From: Mycobacterium asiaticum
GTDB taxonomy: Bacteria > Actinomycetota > Actinomycetes > Mycobacteriales > Mycobacteriaceae
Direction: 5' to 3'
NCBI RefSeq assembly: GCF_001673365.1
Contig: NZ_LZLS01000023.1
Span: 1 to 64,000 of the forward strand
Length of the DNA: 64,000 bases
The notes below the pieces were generated by a model, which worked only from the letters and a program-made list of their open reading frames with translations, had not been told where the DNA came from and ran no database searches. Shown here in pieces: positions 37,629 to 45,964 of the stretch. Made by a program: the position numbers and the translations under genes. How positions within the stretch are numbered: position 1 is the first letter of the stretch; each line of letters opens with the position of its first letter.

Positions 37629-38522
37629 GTGCGCTTCGGATTCCTTCTCAACGAAGTCCTGACGGGCCTTCGTCGCAACGTCACGATGACGGTTGCGATG
37701 ATCCTGACCACCGCGATCTCCATCGGACTGTTCGGGGGCGGACTGCTGGTAGTCCGGTTGGCCGACAACTCGCGGGCCATTTATCTCGACCGCGTCGAAA
37801 CCCAGGTGTATCTGACCGAGGATTTGTCGGCCAACGACCCCACCTGCAGTGGTGATGTGTGCCGGGCACTGCGCAACAAGATCGAGACCCGGCAGGACGT
37901 CAAGTCGATCCGTTTCGTCAACCAGCAGGACGCCTACGCGGACGCGATCAAGAAGTTTCCCGAGTTCAAGGACGTTGCGGGCAAGGACTCTTTTCCCGCG
38001 TCCTTCATCGTCAAGCTGACCAGTCCCGACCAGCACACCGAATTCGCCGCGGCGATGGAAGGCCAGCCCGGGGTGCGCGGCACGCTGAACGAGAAGCAGC
38101 TGATCGACCGGCTGTTCGCAGTGCTCGACGGCTTGAGTAATGCGGCGTTCGCCGTGGCGCTGGTTCAGGCCATCGGGGCGATCTTGCTGATCGCCAATAT
38201 GGTCCAGGTCGCGGCGTACACGCGGCGCACCGAGATCGGCATCATGCGCTTGGTCGGTGCCAGCCGCTGGTACACCCAGCTGCCGTTCCTCGTGGAGGCG
38301 ATGTTGGCCGCGACGGTGGGTGTCGTCATCGCCGTCCTGGGCCTGATCGGGGTGCGTGCGCTGTTCCTGGAAGGCGCGCTGAGCCAGTTCTACCAAGCGC
38401 ATCTAATCGCCCGAGTCGACTACGCCGACATCATCTACATCTCGCCGATCCTGTTGCTGCTCGGCGTGGCGATGTCCGGCTTGACGGCATACGCGACGCT
38501 GCGCCTGTACATACGGCGGTAG
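37629..38522 (+). CDS. ftsX: Cell division membrane protein FtsX
   Basis: A 297-residue FtsX with the expected four membrane helices (about 21-44, 172-196, 223-250, 268-290) and an extracytoplasmic loop between the first two containing two Cys (about 75-80) as in mycobacterial FtsX. GTG start immediately follows the ftsE stop. Partner of FtsE in activating cell-wall hydrolysis. Confidence 0.95.
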   Translation: MRFGFLLNEVLTGLRRNVTMTVAMILTTAISIGLFGGGLLVVRLADNSRAIYLDRVETQVYLTEDLSANDPTCSGDVCRALRNKIETRQDVKSIRFVNQQDAYADAIKKFPEFKDVAGKDSFPASFIVKLTSPDQHTEFAAAMEGQPGVRGTLNEKQLIDRLFAVLDGLSNAAFAVALVQAIGAILLIANMVQVAAYTRRTEIGIMRLVGASRWYTQLPFLVEAMLAATVGVVIAVLGLIGVRALFLEGALSQFYQAHLIARVDYADIIYISPILLLLGVAMSGLTAYATLRLYIRR

Positions 38523-38524
38523 GC

Positions 38525-39010
38525 GTGGCGAACAAGCCGCGCCGGGACGGCAAGCAGATCATCGCCAGCAATCGCAAGGCTCGGCACAACTACTCGATCC
38601 TCGAGGTGTTCGAGGCCGGGGTGGCGCTGCAGGGCACCGAGGTCAAGAGTTTGCGGGAGGGACACGCGTCTTTGGTCGATGCGTTCGCCACCGTCGACGA
38701 CGGCGAGATCTGGTTGCGCAACGTGCACATCCCGGAGTACCGGCACGGAAGCTGGACCAACCACGAGCCGCGACGCAATCGCAAACTTCTGCTGCACCGA
38801 CGCCAGATCGACAGCCTGATCGGCAAAATCCGCGAGGGCAACTACGCGCTGGTGCCGCTCTCGATGTACTTCTTTGAGGGCAAGGTCAAAGTCGAACTGG
38901 CGCTGGGACGCGGTAAGCAGGCCCACGACAAGCGTCAGGACATGGCCCGTCGCGACGCCCAGCGCGAAGTCGTGCGGGAACTGGGGCGCCGGGCCAAGGG
39001 CATGAACTGA
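38525..39010 (+). CDS. smpB: SsrA-binding protein SmpB
   Basis: A 161-residue SmpB that binds tmRNA and delivers it to stalled ribosomes. Signature NRKARHNYSILEVFEAGVALQGTEVKSLREG-type segment is visible near residues 15-45, and the C-terminal basic tail (KQAHDKRQDMARRDAQREV) contacts the mRNA channel. GTG start, 2 bp after ftsX. Its RNA partner ssrA lies 4.6 kb downstream in the same window. Confidence 0.96.
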   Translation: MANKPRRDGKQIIASNRKARHNYSILEVFEAGVALQGTEVKSLREGHASLVDAFATVDDGEIWLRNVHIPEYRHGSWTNHEPRRNRKLLLHRRQIDSLIGKIREGNYALVPLSMYFFEGKVKVELALGRGKQAHDKRQDMARRDAQREVVRELGRRAKGMN

Positions 39011-40227
39011 TGGGTACCGGGGACGAGGACCCCGTCATCAGGGAACTATCGGCGGCGGTGGAACGCAGTCCCGACGTCGTCGAACTGCGGGTGCATCTGG
39101 CGAGCCTGCTGGTGGACAAGGGGCGCTACGCCGAAGCACTCGGACACTGCAGTGCGGCACTGACCCGCGACGCGGCCAACGCCGCCGCGCTGAGCTTGCT
39201 TGGGCGGTGCAGCGCCGCGCTTGCCGGCGGGCCGGCTCCCGCTGCGCACGCTGACTTCGACTGGTCCAGTGCTGAAAAACAGGTCGCCGACATTATTGAG
39301 CCTGCGTTCGTCGAAGATGCCGCCGACGTTGTCGCCGAGGGCGACTTCGACGTTGTAGGGCGCAGCAACGTGCGGCTCGCCGATGTGGCCGGTATGGCCG
39401 ATGTCAAACGGCAGCTTGAACTTTCGTTGCTGGGCCCGATTCGTAATCCCGATCTGATGAAGGCGTACAAGATCTCAGCTCGCGGCGGCCTGCTGCTGTA
39501 CGGTCCGCCGGGTTGCGGCAAAACCCATATCGCCAAAGCGATTTCGGGTGAGCTTGGAGCCAATTTCTACCAGGTCGGCATTGCCGACGTGCTGCACCGC
39601 TGGCTGGGGGAGAGCGAACGCAGCATTCGCTCGGTGTTCGACAACGCCCGTCGCAACGCGCCGTGTGTGTTGTTCTTCGACGAGGTCGACGCGCTGGGGC
39701 ACCGGCGTTCCGCACTCAGCGGCAGTTCCGGCATGCGCACGGTGGTCAACGCCCTGCTGGAGGAGCTCGACTCGGCCGGTTCGGTCAACGAGGGGGTTTA
39801 TGTGCTCGGTGCGACTAATGCTCCGTGGGATGTCGACCCCGCAATGCGGCGCCCGGGACGCTTCGACCGGACGATCTTCGTGGGGTTGCCTGACGCCGAT
39901 GCCCGAGCCGGAATCGTCCGCTATCACCTGAGGGATCGGCCGGTGGCAGGTGTCGATCTGAAGACTGTCGCCGGGCGCACCGAGGGCTTCTCCGGGGCCG
40001 ACCTCGCGCATGTCTGCGACAGCGCAACGCAATTGGCGATGGCCGACTCGATGCGCAGCGGACAGGTGCGGCCCGTGTCGATGAACGACGTCACCGCTGC
40101 GGTCGCCCAGATCCGTCCCAGCACCGGGCCGTGGTTCGAAACCGCGCGCAACGTCGTCGAATTCGCAAACAGCGACGGTACCTACGACGAGCTGGCAAAA
40201 TACTTGCGGCGCCGGAAAATTCGGTAA
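39010..40227 (+). CDS. AAA+ ATPase with N-terminal TPR
   Basis: A 405-residue classical AAA ATPase. A short TPR-like segment (about 24-70) precedes the AAA module: Walker A GPPGCGKT at 165-172, Walker B LFFDEVDAL at 221-229, and arginine finger region MRRPGRFDRTIF. The conserved pore loop position (about 194-200, DVLHRWLGES) suggests substrate threading. The ATG shares one base with the smpB stop. It resembles the ATPase of Cdc48/ARC type rather than FtsH, as no membrane anchor or protease domain is present. The position after smpB hints at protein quality control. Confidence 0.85.
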   Translation: MGTGDEDPVIRELSAAVERSPDVVELRVHLASLLVDKGRYAEALGHCSAALTRDAANAAALSLLGRCSAALAGGPAPAAHADFDWSSAEKQVADIIEPAFVEDAADVVAEGDFDVVGRSNVRLADVAGMADVKRQLELSLLGPIRNPDLMKAYKISARGGLLLYGPPGCGKTHIAKAISGELGANFYQVGIADVLHRWLGESERSIRSVFDNARRNAPCVLFFDEVDALGHRRSALSGSSGMRTVVNALLEELDSAGSVNEGVYVLGATNAPWDVDPAMRRPGRFDRTIFVGLPDADARAGIVRYHLRDRPVAGVDLKTVAGRTEGFSGADLAHVCDSATQLAMADSMRSGQVRPVSMNDVTAAVAQIRPSTGPWFETARNVVEFANSDGTYDELAKYLRRRKIR

Positions 40228-41261
40228 TGGCAGGGTCCGGCCCCGAACCGGTGGCCGAAGCCATCGTCGTTGCTGAGGCGTACATCAACTCGAAGAACTA
40301 CGAGCGGGCGCGGGACGTGCTACGGGGTGTGCTGGCCGAACACCCAAGCGATCCAACGTTATTGGCACACAACGCACGTGCCGAGTACCTAATCGGCAAC
40401 CACAACGAAGCCGCGTTGAGCGCGTACGCCGCGCTGTCCGCCGCACCCCTGGACGAACTGGCCATGCGGATTTATGCGCTCTCACTGGACGGGCAGGGCC
40501 GCGGTCAAGAGGCGCTATGGATGGCGTGGCGCACAGTGACCACGCACCCCAATGAGGTTCTTTCACACCGGCTCTACGCCAGAGTGCTGCAGAAGGCGCA
40601 CCGGCCGCGCGATGCGCTCATCGAGGTAGACGAGGCGATGCGCCTGGGTCCCGCGGACGTCGACACGCTGGTGCTGCGGGGATCCATCCTGCACGACCTG
40701 GGTCGCCTCCCCGAATCGTCTGCGGCCTACGAGCAGGCGTTGGCGCTGGACCCGCGCAGCGCGGAGGCGCTGAACAATCTGGCGGTGAATCGGCTGCGCG
40801 GCGGCAAGTTCGGCCACGCGCTACGCGGTTTTCTCGGCGCGGCCGGTAGTGACCCGACATTGGGAAACCTGTTCCGCCGCAACATCGGTGCCGTGGTGAC
40901 CAGGATGTTGCGGATCGTGACACCGGTTGCCGTCGGGCTCAGCGTGTTTGTCGCGTTCGTCGGCTCGGCGCACAGCGACGGTCATTCGACCGTGGTGCCG
41001 CGCGTGCTGACCGGGATTGTCACTGCGGTGCTTGTTGGCATCCTGGTGTGGTTGTTTCGTTCTATTCCTCGTCGAGTATTGGTTTCAGTGTTGCGCGACC
41101 GCTTATATGTCGGCGCTCGACTCGTCCACGCGCTACTGGCGGTGGTGCTCGGGGTTGTGGTCGTCGCCTTCGGCGGGTCGGCCTGGACGATCGTTGCCGG
41201 GGTTCTGCTGGCCGTCGTCGGTTTGTTCCTGGTGCGCTACGGGCTGGCGTTCGGTCTCTAG
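40227..41261 (+). CDS. TPR-containing membrane protein
   Basis: A 344-residue protein with several TPR motifs over about 1-205 (for example YINSKNYERARDVLRGVLAEHP; EVDEAMRLGPADVDTLVLRG; SAAYEQALALDPRSAEALNNLAV) followed by four hydrophobic helices in the last 130 residues. Its ATG overlaps the AAA ATPase stop (TAATG). The pair looks like an ATPase and its membrane adaptor. No named family recognised. Confidence 0.8.
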   Translation: MAGSGPEPVAEAIVVAEAYINSKNYERARDVLRGVLAEHPSDPTLLAHNARAEYLIGNHNEAALSAYAALSAAPLDELAMRIYALSLDGQGRGQEALWMAWRTVTTHPNEVLSHRLYARVLQKAHRPRDALIEVDEAMRLGPADVDTLVLRGSILHDLGRLPESSAAYEQALALDPRSAEALNNLAVNRLRGGKFGHALRGFLGAAGSDPTLGNLFRRNIGAVVTRMLRIVTPVAVGLSVFVAFVGSAHSDGHSTVVPRVLTGIVTAVLVGILVWLFRSIPRRVLVSVLRDRLYVGARLVHALLAVVLGVVVVAFGGSAWTIVAGVLLAVVGLFLVRYGLAFGL

Positions 41262-41265
41262 GCTC

Positions 41266-41464
41266 CTGCGACCCGCTACGCGGCTCTTGCGATCCCCACT
41301 AGCCCCATGGTGGTGACCCGCTGCGACCCGCTACGCGGCTCTTGCGATCCCCACGGGGCCGATGGTGGTGACCCGCTGCGACCCGCTACGCGGCTCTTGC
41401 GATCACCACGGGGCCGATGGTGGTGACCCGCTGCGACCCGCTACGCGGCTCTTGCGATCCCCAC
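41266..41464. repeat. 55-bp tandem repeat, about 3.6 copies (VNTR-like)
   Basis: Units start at 41266, 41321, 41376 and 41431 (the last partial, 34 bp). Each begins CTGCGACCCGCTACGCGGCT and ends GGTGGTGACCCG. Copies 2 and 3 differ by one base; copy 1 differs at a few. They fill the space between the TPR gene and the Rv3099c-like gene and stop 12 bp before its ATG. Confidence 0.93.
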
Positions 41465-41476
41465 TAGGATCCGACC

Positions 41477-42325
41477 ATGGCAGCTGACCGGCCCGTAACT
41501 CTGCTCGACAAGTCCGAGGTGCTGACGGGTCTCTTCTCCGTCTGGGACGACCTCGATGGGCTTTTAGACGGCCTGTCCGAAAAGGACTGGGAAACGGCCA
41601 GCGCGTTGCGCGGCTGGGACGTCAAGGCGGTCGTGTCGCACATCATCGGCACTGAGTCATTCCTCCAAGGCGTCTCCGCACCCGAACCGGACATCGACGT
41701 CAAGGCGCTCGAGCACGTGCGCAACGACATTGGCGTGATGAACGAATGTTGGGTCCGCCATCTCAGTGCCGAGTCGGGATCTCAAGTTCTGCAGCGGTTT
41801 CGCGAGGTGACCGCTACGCGCCGCAAAGTGCTGGAAGGCATGTCCGAGGACGAATGGAATGCGGTGTCGTTCACCCCGGCAGGTCCGGACAGCTACGGAC
41901 GGTTCATGCGCATCCGAGTGTTCGACTGCTGGATGCACGAACAGGACATCCGAATCGGCTTGCGCCGCCCGTCATCGGACGAGGATCTGCAGGGTTCGGC
42001 GCTGCGTTTGTCCCTCGATGAGGTCGCGACGTCAATGGGGTTCGTCGTGGGCAAGCTCGCCAAAGCACCCGAGGGATCGCGGGTGCTATTCGAGCTGACC
42101 GGCCCGCATAGCCGCGAGATCCGCGTCAGCGTCGACGGCCGAGCACAGGTGGTCGATGACTTCGGCGGACCGGGACCGACGGCGACGATCAGGGTCGACG
42201 CGCTGCAGTTCACCAGGCTCGCAGGTGGGCGACCGTTATGCCCCGCGCGCAGCCAGGATGTCGAATTCGACGGCGACAAGGAACTCGCCGGTCAAGTTGT
42301 CCAGCGCATGAATTTCGTGATTTGA
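41477..42325 (+). CDS. Mycothiol-dependent maleylpyruvate-isomerase-like (DinB-type) protein, Rv3099c-like
   Basis: A 282-residue protein of the DinB/MDMPI fold. N-terminal helices include DWETASALRGWDVKAVVSHIIGTESFL, with the metal-binding His H55-type position, and a later helix FDCWMHEQDIRIGLRRP supplies further His. The C-terminal domain (about 185-282) is SCP2/MDMPI-C-like. It is neighbour to smpB and ssrA, as is Rv3099c. A mycothiol-dependent detoxification role is probable; the substrate is unknown. Confidence 0.83.
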   Translation: MAADRPVTLLDKSEVLTGLFSVWDDLDGLLDGLSEKDWETASALRGWDVKAVVSHIIGTESFLQGVSAPEPDIDVKALEHVRNDIGVMNECWVRHLSAESGSQVLQRFREVTATRRKVLEGMSEDEWNAVSFTPAGPDSYGRFMRIRVFDCWMHEQDIRIGLRRPSSDEDLQGSALRLSLDEVATSMGFVVGKLAKAPEGSRVLFELTGPHSREIRVSVDGRAQVVDDFGGPGPTATIRVDALQFTRLAGGRPLCPARSQDVEFDGDKELAGQVVQRMNFVI

Positions 42326-42471
42326 CAGCCTGATTCGTCGCGCGCACCGCCGATTGCGACCTACGTCACAAATCCGGGCGGACGATGTTGATCTACCGGG
42401 CGAGATGGGTAGCCGACCTAGTACGGGCGCATATTGCGTCGATCCCCGACCCACTAGGAGGCCGAATAATA

Positions 42472-43434
42472 ATGACTGCACCGGATACGACCAGATTGCT
42501 CGCGCAGCTTCGCACTCTGCTCGATCTGACGAACACCGAAGTTCAAATCGCCGAAACCCGTCTGGTTCAGGCACGCACCGACGCTGTGCGGCGTGAACTC
42601 AGCCGCAATGCCGAAAATGGCCGCGAGCGGGCCGAAGCCATCCAGTCGGCGATACGGAAGCTTGGCGGGTACCCCGACGTGCTCGGTCCATTGCTGGGCC
42701 GTGCCGCTGCGGCAGTCAAGGCGCTGACCGAGCAGGCCGAACCATTCGAAGAGGCGCTACTGGGCGACCTGGCCCTCGAGGACCAGCTGCTGGACCGTGC
42801 GCGCTACACCAAGGCACTGGCCGTCGCGGCCAAACAAAAGGACGTCGAGAACCTGGCCGACCGACTGATCACCGCGCACTCCGCGACGGTGGACTGGCTG
42901 ACCACTGTGCTCGCCGAAGACGCGCTCGGCGGTCCGGCAGCGCTGCGCCGCACACCGTTGCAGGTGGCCACAGGCACGGCGGTGAAGCTGGTCAACCTTC
43001 CGGTTGCCTGGTCGACCCGTGGCCTCGACAGGGCCGTTGAAGCATTGCGCTCCAGCGGGCCGGCGTTCAACGAGCTGGTCCAGCGCGGCGGCAACGCCAC
43101 CGAAATCGCAACGAAGGCCCTCGCCGCTTCGCGCGACGCGGCCTTAGGTGCGGCGGAACGGGTGACCCGCAGCGAAGGCGCCGGTCGGGTAGCGAATGCG
43201 TTGCACACAGGACGCAGCGCCGCTGGCGTGTTGGACGCCTCCGAGCTGCCCATCCCCGGCTACGACGAGCTGAACGTCACCGAAGCCGTCGCCGCGGTGA
43301 AGGAACTGACCGCCCCGAGTGACATTCGGGCGATCATCGCCTACGAGGAAGCGCACAAGGATCGCAAGAGCATCGTCTCGGCCGCGCAAACGCGCGTTGC
43401 TGCGATCGCGCAGGAAGTCGTTGGCATCAGCTAG
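42472..43434 (+). CDS. Helical ferritin-like hypothetical protein
   Basis: A 320-residue, strongly alpha-helical protein rich in Ala, Glu and Arg. The first 150 residues look like a ferritin-like four-helix bundle (LLAQLRTLLDLTNTEVQIAETR; EEALLGDLALEDQLLDRARYTKAL), but I cannot verify a metal site. ATG at 42472 has a strong AGGAGG ribosome binding site at 42456-42461. A strong terminator follows, separating it from ssrA. Confidence 0.75.
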   Translation: MTAPDTTRLLAQLRTLLDLTNTEVQIAETRLVQARTDAVRRELSRNAENGRERAEAIQSAIRKLGGYPDVLGPLLGRAAAAVKALTEQAEPFEEALLGDLALEDQLLDRARYTKALAVAAKQKDVENLADRLITAHSATVDWLTTVLAEDALGGPAALRRTPLQVATGTAVKLVNLPVAWSTRGLDRAVEALRSSGPAFNELVQRGGNATEIATKALAASRDAALGAAERVTRSEGAGRVANALHTGRSAAGVLDASELPIPGYDELNVTEAVAAVKELTAPSDIRAIIAYEEAHKDRKSIVSAAQTRVAAIAQEVVGIS

Positions 43435-43447
43435 CGCAGCACATTTC

Positions 43448-43482
43448 GAGCACCCCCAGTCGTTCCCCGGCTGGGGGTGCTC
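43448..43482 (+). terminator. Strong stem-loop terminator upstream of ssrA
   Basis: Perfect 12-bp arms GAGCACCCCCAG and CTGGGGGTGCTC enclose an 11-nt loop and are followed by GTCTTTGT. It lies 14 bp after the preceding gene and isolates ssrA transcription. Confidence 0.85.
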
Positions 43483-43574
43483 GTCTTTGTGGCGCGCGGG
43501 AAGAAAATTGAGTTGCCCGTTGTTTATAGCGGCGTACCATGGGATGTCCTGCCGAGCAATCGGCGGGGATGCGA

Positions 43575-43940
43575 GGGGCTGAACGGTTTCGACTTCGCGC
43601 ATCGAATCAAGGGAAGCGTGCCGGTGCAGGCAAGAGACCACCGTAAGCGTCGTTGCAACCATATAAGCGCCGATTCACATCAGCGCGACTACGCTCTCGC
43701 TGCCTAAGCGACAGCTAGTCTGTCGGACCGGGAACGCCCTCGCCCCGGACCCCGGCATCAGCTAGAGGGATCCACCGATGAGTTCGGTCGCGGGACTCAT
43801 CGGGACACGAACAGCGACTGGGATCGTCATCCTGGCTAGTTCGCGTGACCAGGAGATCCAAGTAGAGACATAGCGAACTGCGCACGGAGAAGCCTTGAGG
43901 GAATGCCGTAGGACCCGGGTTCGATTCCCGGCAGCTCCAC
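43575..43940 (+). ncRNA. ssrA: tmRNA (ssrA)
   Basis: The 5' end GGGGCTGAACGGTTTCGAC and the 3' T-arm/acceptor GGGTTCGATTCCCGGCAGCT with CCA(C) pair as the tRNA-like domain. The tag frame is at 43669-43707 and encodes ADSHQRDYALAA followed by TAA, the mycobacterial tag. Pseudoknot regions fill 43710-43890. The last bases read ...CTCCACAAG, so the terminal CCA is not encoded and must be added after processing. This follows from island integration at the 3' end. Works with SmpB to rescue stalled ribosomes. Confidence 0.97.
43916..43940 (+). repeat. attL: 25-bp island boundary repeat inside tmRNA 3' end
   Basis: CGGGTTCGATTCCCGGCAGC followed by TCCAC is identical to 58632-58656. It is the T-arm and acceptor of tmRNA, a standard tyrosine-integrase target. 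Confidence 0.93.
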
Positions 43941-43990
43941 AAGAGAACATGCAGTTCAGTGGGTACTTTCATCCCCAGATTCGACCCGCA

Positions 43991-44012
43991 TGGGCACACT
44001 TTGGGCACACTT
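43991..44012 (+). repeat. Candidate integrase arm-type sites, left end
   Basis: Two direct copies of TGGGCACACTT spaced 11 bp lie inside the integrase 3' end, 50 bp from attL. The same double motif recurs at 58522-58543 near attR. Confidence 0.6.
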
Positions 44013-44498
44013 TGCGGACGGGTCGACTAGTTGGTCCATCTTGTCGGCCACGTCATCAAGATCATCGGGGAACAGATGCCCGTACTGATCGAGCGTCATG
44101 GTCGCCGTTTTATGGCCTAGCTGAGATTGCACCGTCTTGACGTTCGCACCGCTGGCGATCATGAGCGAGGCGGCCGTGTGCCTAAGCTCGTGCACGGTCA
44201 CCCGAGGAAACTTCGCATCGACCGCCTGGCACCGCCTGACCGCCGCGCCGAACCAATGCGTCGTCGTCGGAGGCCGCAACGGCTGCCCATCTGCGCGGCA
44301 CCACAACAGCTCATCGGGGGACTTGCCGAACACGGCCGGGGCCAGAAGCTTGAGCACCGACGCGGACACCGCTACCGAGCGTGCTGCGCGCGTCTTGGTG
44401 GTGCCGATGACCGTCTTGGAATTCACCTTGGACGCTGACCGCTCGATGCGGATTCGGCCACGCCCGATGTCGATGTCGCGTACGCGCAGCGCGGCCAT

Positions 44499-44548
44499 CT
44501 CGCCCCACCGCAGCCCGGTCGTCCTCGCCCCACCGCAGCCCGGTCGTC
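44499..44548. repeat. 25-bp perfect tandem duplication
   Basis: The unit begins CTCGCCCCACCGCAGCCCGG and ends TCGTC; both copies are identical and adjacent. 25 is not a multiple of 3, so the duplication shifts the integrase frame. Confidence 0.97.
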
Positions 44549-45130
44549 GCGAGCAGCAGCACGATGTCAGGGTGCTTGGATTCGTCGGCGAGGGCCGACA
44601 CCTGCGCTGCGGTCAGGTAGCTGCGGGGCTTGGTAATCGTCTTCCGGGGTAGCTTCACGCCGCGAGCGGGGTTCGTGGCGAGACGGCGGTCAACTACCGC
44701 GTCATCCAGAATGCCGGCCAGCACCGTATGCGCGTGAGCCACCGACGAAGCCGAGAGTGTCAATTGTGATACCCATGTTTGGATTTGGGTTCGTCGGATG
44801 TCACCGATACGGCGCTTTCCCCACGCTGGTTCGACGTGGACCCGCCACACTGATTCCAGCCGCGCCGACCAACTCGGTTTGTGATGGGCCTGGCGGGTGA
44901 GCCATTCTGCGCCAAGGTCACCTACGGTAATCTGGCCGAGCGCGGGCGCAATGTATTTGCCGGTCATTTTCTCGACTTCGACGGTGGCGGCGAAAACTTC
45001 TGCGTCCCGCTTAGTGGTGAAGCCGCGCTTTTTGGTCTGCGTGTGTTGTGGTGTTCGATATCGAACCATATAGCGCGTCACCGGCTTTAAGGCCTTGCCG
45101 TCTTTGCCTTTGCGGGGCAGCAGGTAGCTC

Positions 45131-45586
45131 TCAATCGTTGCCACGGTCGTCTTTCTCTGACTCGGGCAGTTGTTGTTCGCTGCGGCGTACCGAATATTTC
45201 CGGCTGTGGGACAGGCCGCTCTCGACCAGCTGGTAGTCAGTCCCCAGTGCCCAGTCCGGCACCGACCGCGCGACGAACGCGAACACTTCGGAGGCGGTGT
45301 CGGCGACCAAAGGCGTTTCGGCGGTTAACCATCGCCACAAGCGACGGGCAGTCACCTCCCCAACCGTCGCGTCCGTCGTCTCGTCAGCGTTGTCGGTCAG
45401 CGGCATTAGTAGCGTTGCCGGCGAGACTCCAAGCGCGGCAGCAAGAGCTATCAGGTCGTCCACGTCGACCCGCCTCGCGCCGCGCTCAATCTCTGAGATC
45501 GTGTTGTGCCCCATTGGTCTGACCACCTGTTCCATGCGGTCGGAGAGGTCGCGCAGAGTCAGTCCAAGCTTCGCCTCGACATGCAC
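45131..45586 (-). CDS. HTH (XRE-type) regulator of the island, probably 5'-altered
   Basis: A 151-residue protein with a Cro/C1-type helix-turn-helix near its start (LTLRDLSDRM...TISEIERGARRVDVDDLIALAAALGVSPATLL). It overlaps the integrase ATG by 14 nt, so it probably controls integrase expression. The first few codons derive from a 99-bp segment (45583-45681) that is homologous to another island gene at 58160-58258, and the usual 10-20 residues before the HTH are missing. GTG at 45586 is the most plausible start, but the original N-terminus appears replaced by recombination. Confidence 0.65.
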   Translation of the reverse strand: MHVEAKLGLTLRDLSDRMEQVVRPMGHNTISEIERGARRVDVDDLIALAAALGVSPATLLMPLTDNADETTDATVGEVTARRLWRWLTAETPLVADTASEVFAFVARSVPDWALGTDYQLVESGLSHSRKYSVRRSEQQLPESEKDDRGND

Positions 45587-45681
45587 GCCCGCGTATTCAC
45601 CCCCGGGGCCGGCCCGGCCGACACGAACCGTCTTGCCAAGGCTTCCCCGCACGTATCGTGGACGGTGGCGGTTGACCTTGC
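45583..45681. repeat. Left copy of a 99-bp degenerate direct repeat
   Basis: Aligns without gaps to 58160-58258 at 80 of 99 positions, same orientation. The minus-strand translation in both is a basic peptide including YVRGSLGKT and VGPGGEYAGVHV-type sequence. Confidence 0.85.
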
Positions 45682-45684
45682 AAG

Positions 45685-45822
45685 GTCGATGACACCGCCG
45701 CCACCAAGGCGCGCAGCCTTCGGGCCAAGGGCATCGCGGCCACCGACATCGCCAAGATGCTGGGTGTATCTCGCGCCACGATATACCGCCATCTCGCCGA
45801 CGCTCTGTCATTCAGTGAGTAG
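45685..45822 (+). pseudogene. C-terminal fragment of a serine recombinase/resolvase
   Basis: A 45-codon stretch ending in TAG reads ARSLRAKGIAATDIAKMLGV then SRATIYRHLADA, the C-terminal helix-turn-helix of Tn3/Hin-type resolvases. No N-terminal catalytic domain is present upstream; the sequence switches directly to the 99-bp repeat. It is debris of another mobile element. Confidence 0.8.
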
Positions 45823-45921
45823 CGGAACCCACTTTCGCGTCACACGAGCTGCCGAACCCCTCAGCCCATCGCTATCGAGAATTCGTGACCAAATCGTTGA
45901 CGCGCCCGGCACTGACAAGAT

Positions 45922-45937
45922 AAAACAGACAAGTCTG
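45922..45937. promoter_or_regulatory. Inverted repeat AACAGAC-AA-GTCTGTT, candidate TetR operator
   Basis: Perfect 7-bp arms with a 2-bp spacer, 27 bp upstream of the GTG of the FAD-dependent oxidoreductase. This is the classical layout for a TetR site; the third gene of the operon encodes a TetR protein. Confidence 0.65.
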
Positions 45938-45964
45938 TTGGTTTGGCGGAGGAGCTGAGTTCTC

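Larger units (their letters stand above)
43956..45144 (-). pseudogene. int: Tyrosine-recombinase integrase broken by a 25-bp tandem duplication
   Basis: The N-terminal part (from ATG 45144, MATIESYLLPRKGKDG) contains the arm-binding and SAM-like core-binding domains and reaches TTGLRWGE, which holds the first catalytic Arg. The remainder, MAALRVRDIDIGRG to the end, continues in another frame and holds HELRHTAASL and LGHKTATMTLDQYGHLF with the His, Arg and Tyr catalytic residues. The break coincides with two perfect copies of a 25-bp unit (44499-44523, 44524-44548). Removing one copy restores a single 387-residue integrase reading ...GLRWGEMAALR. The island is thus probably unable to excise by itself. 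Confidence 0.9.

Noticed and set aside
41266..41464. CRISPR array
   Set aside because: The 55-bp units are directly adjacent tandem repeats without unique spacers, and no cas genes are present.
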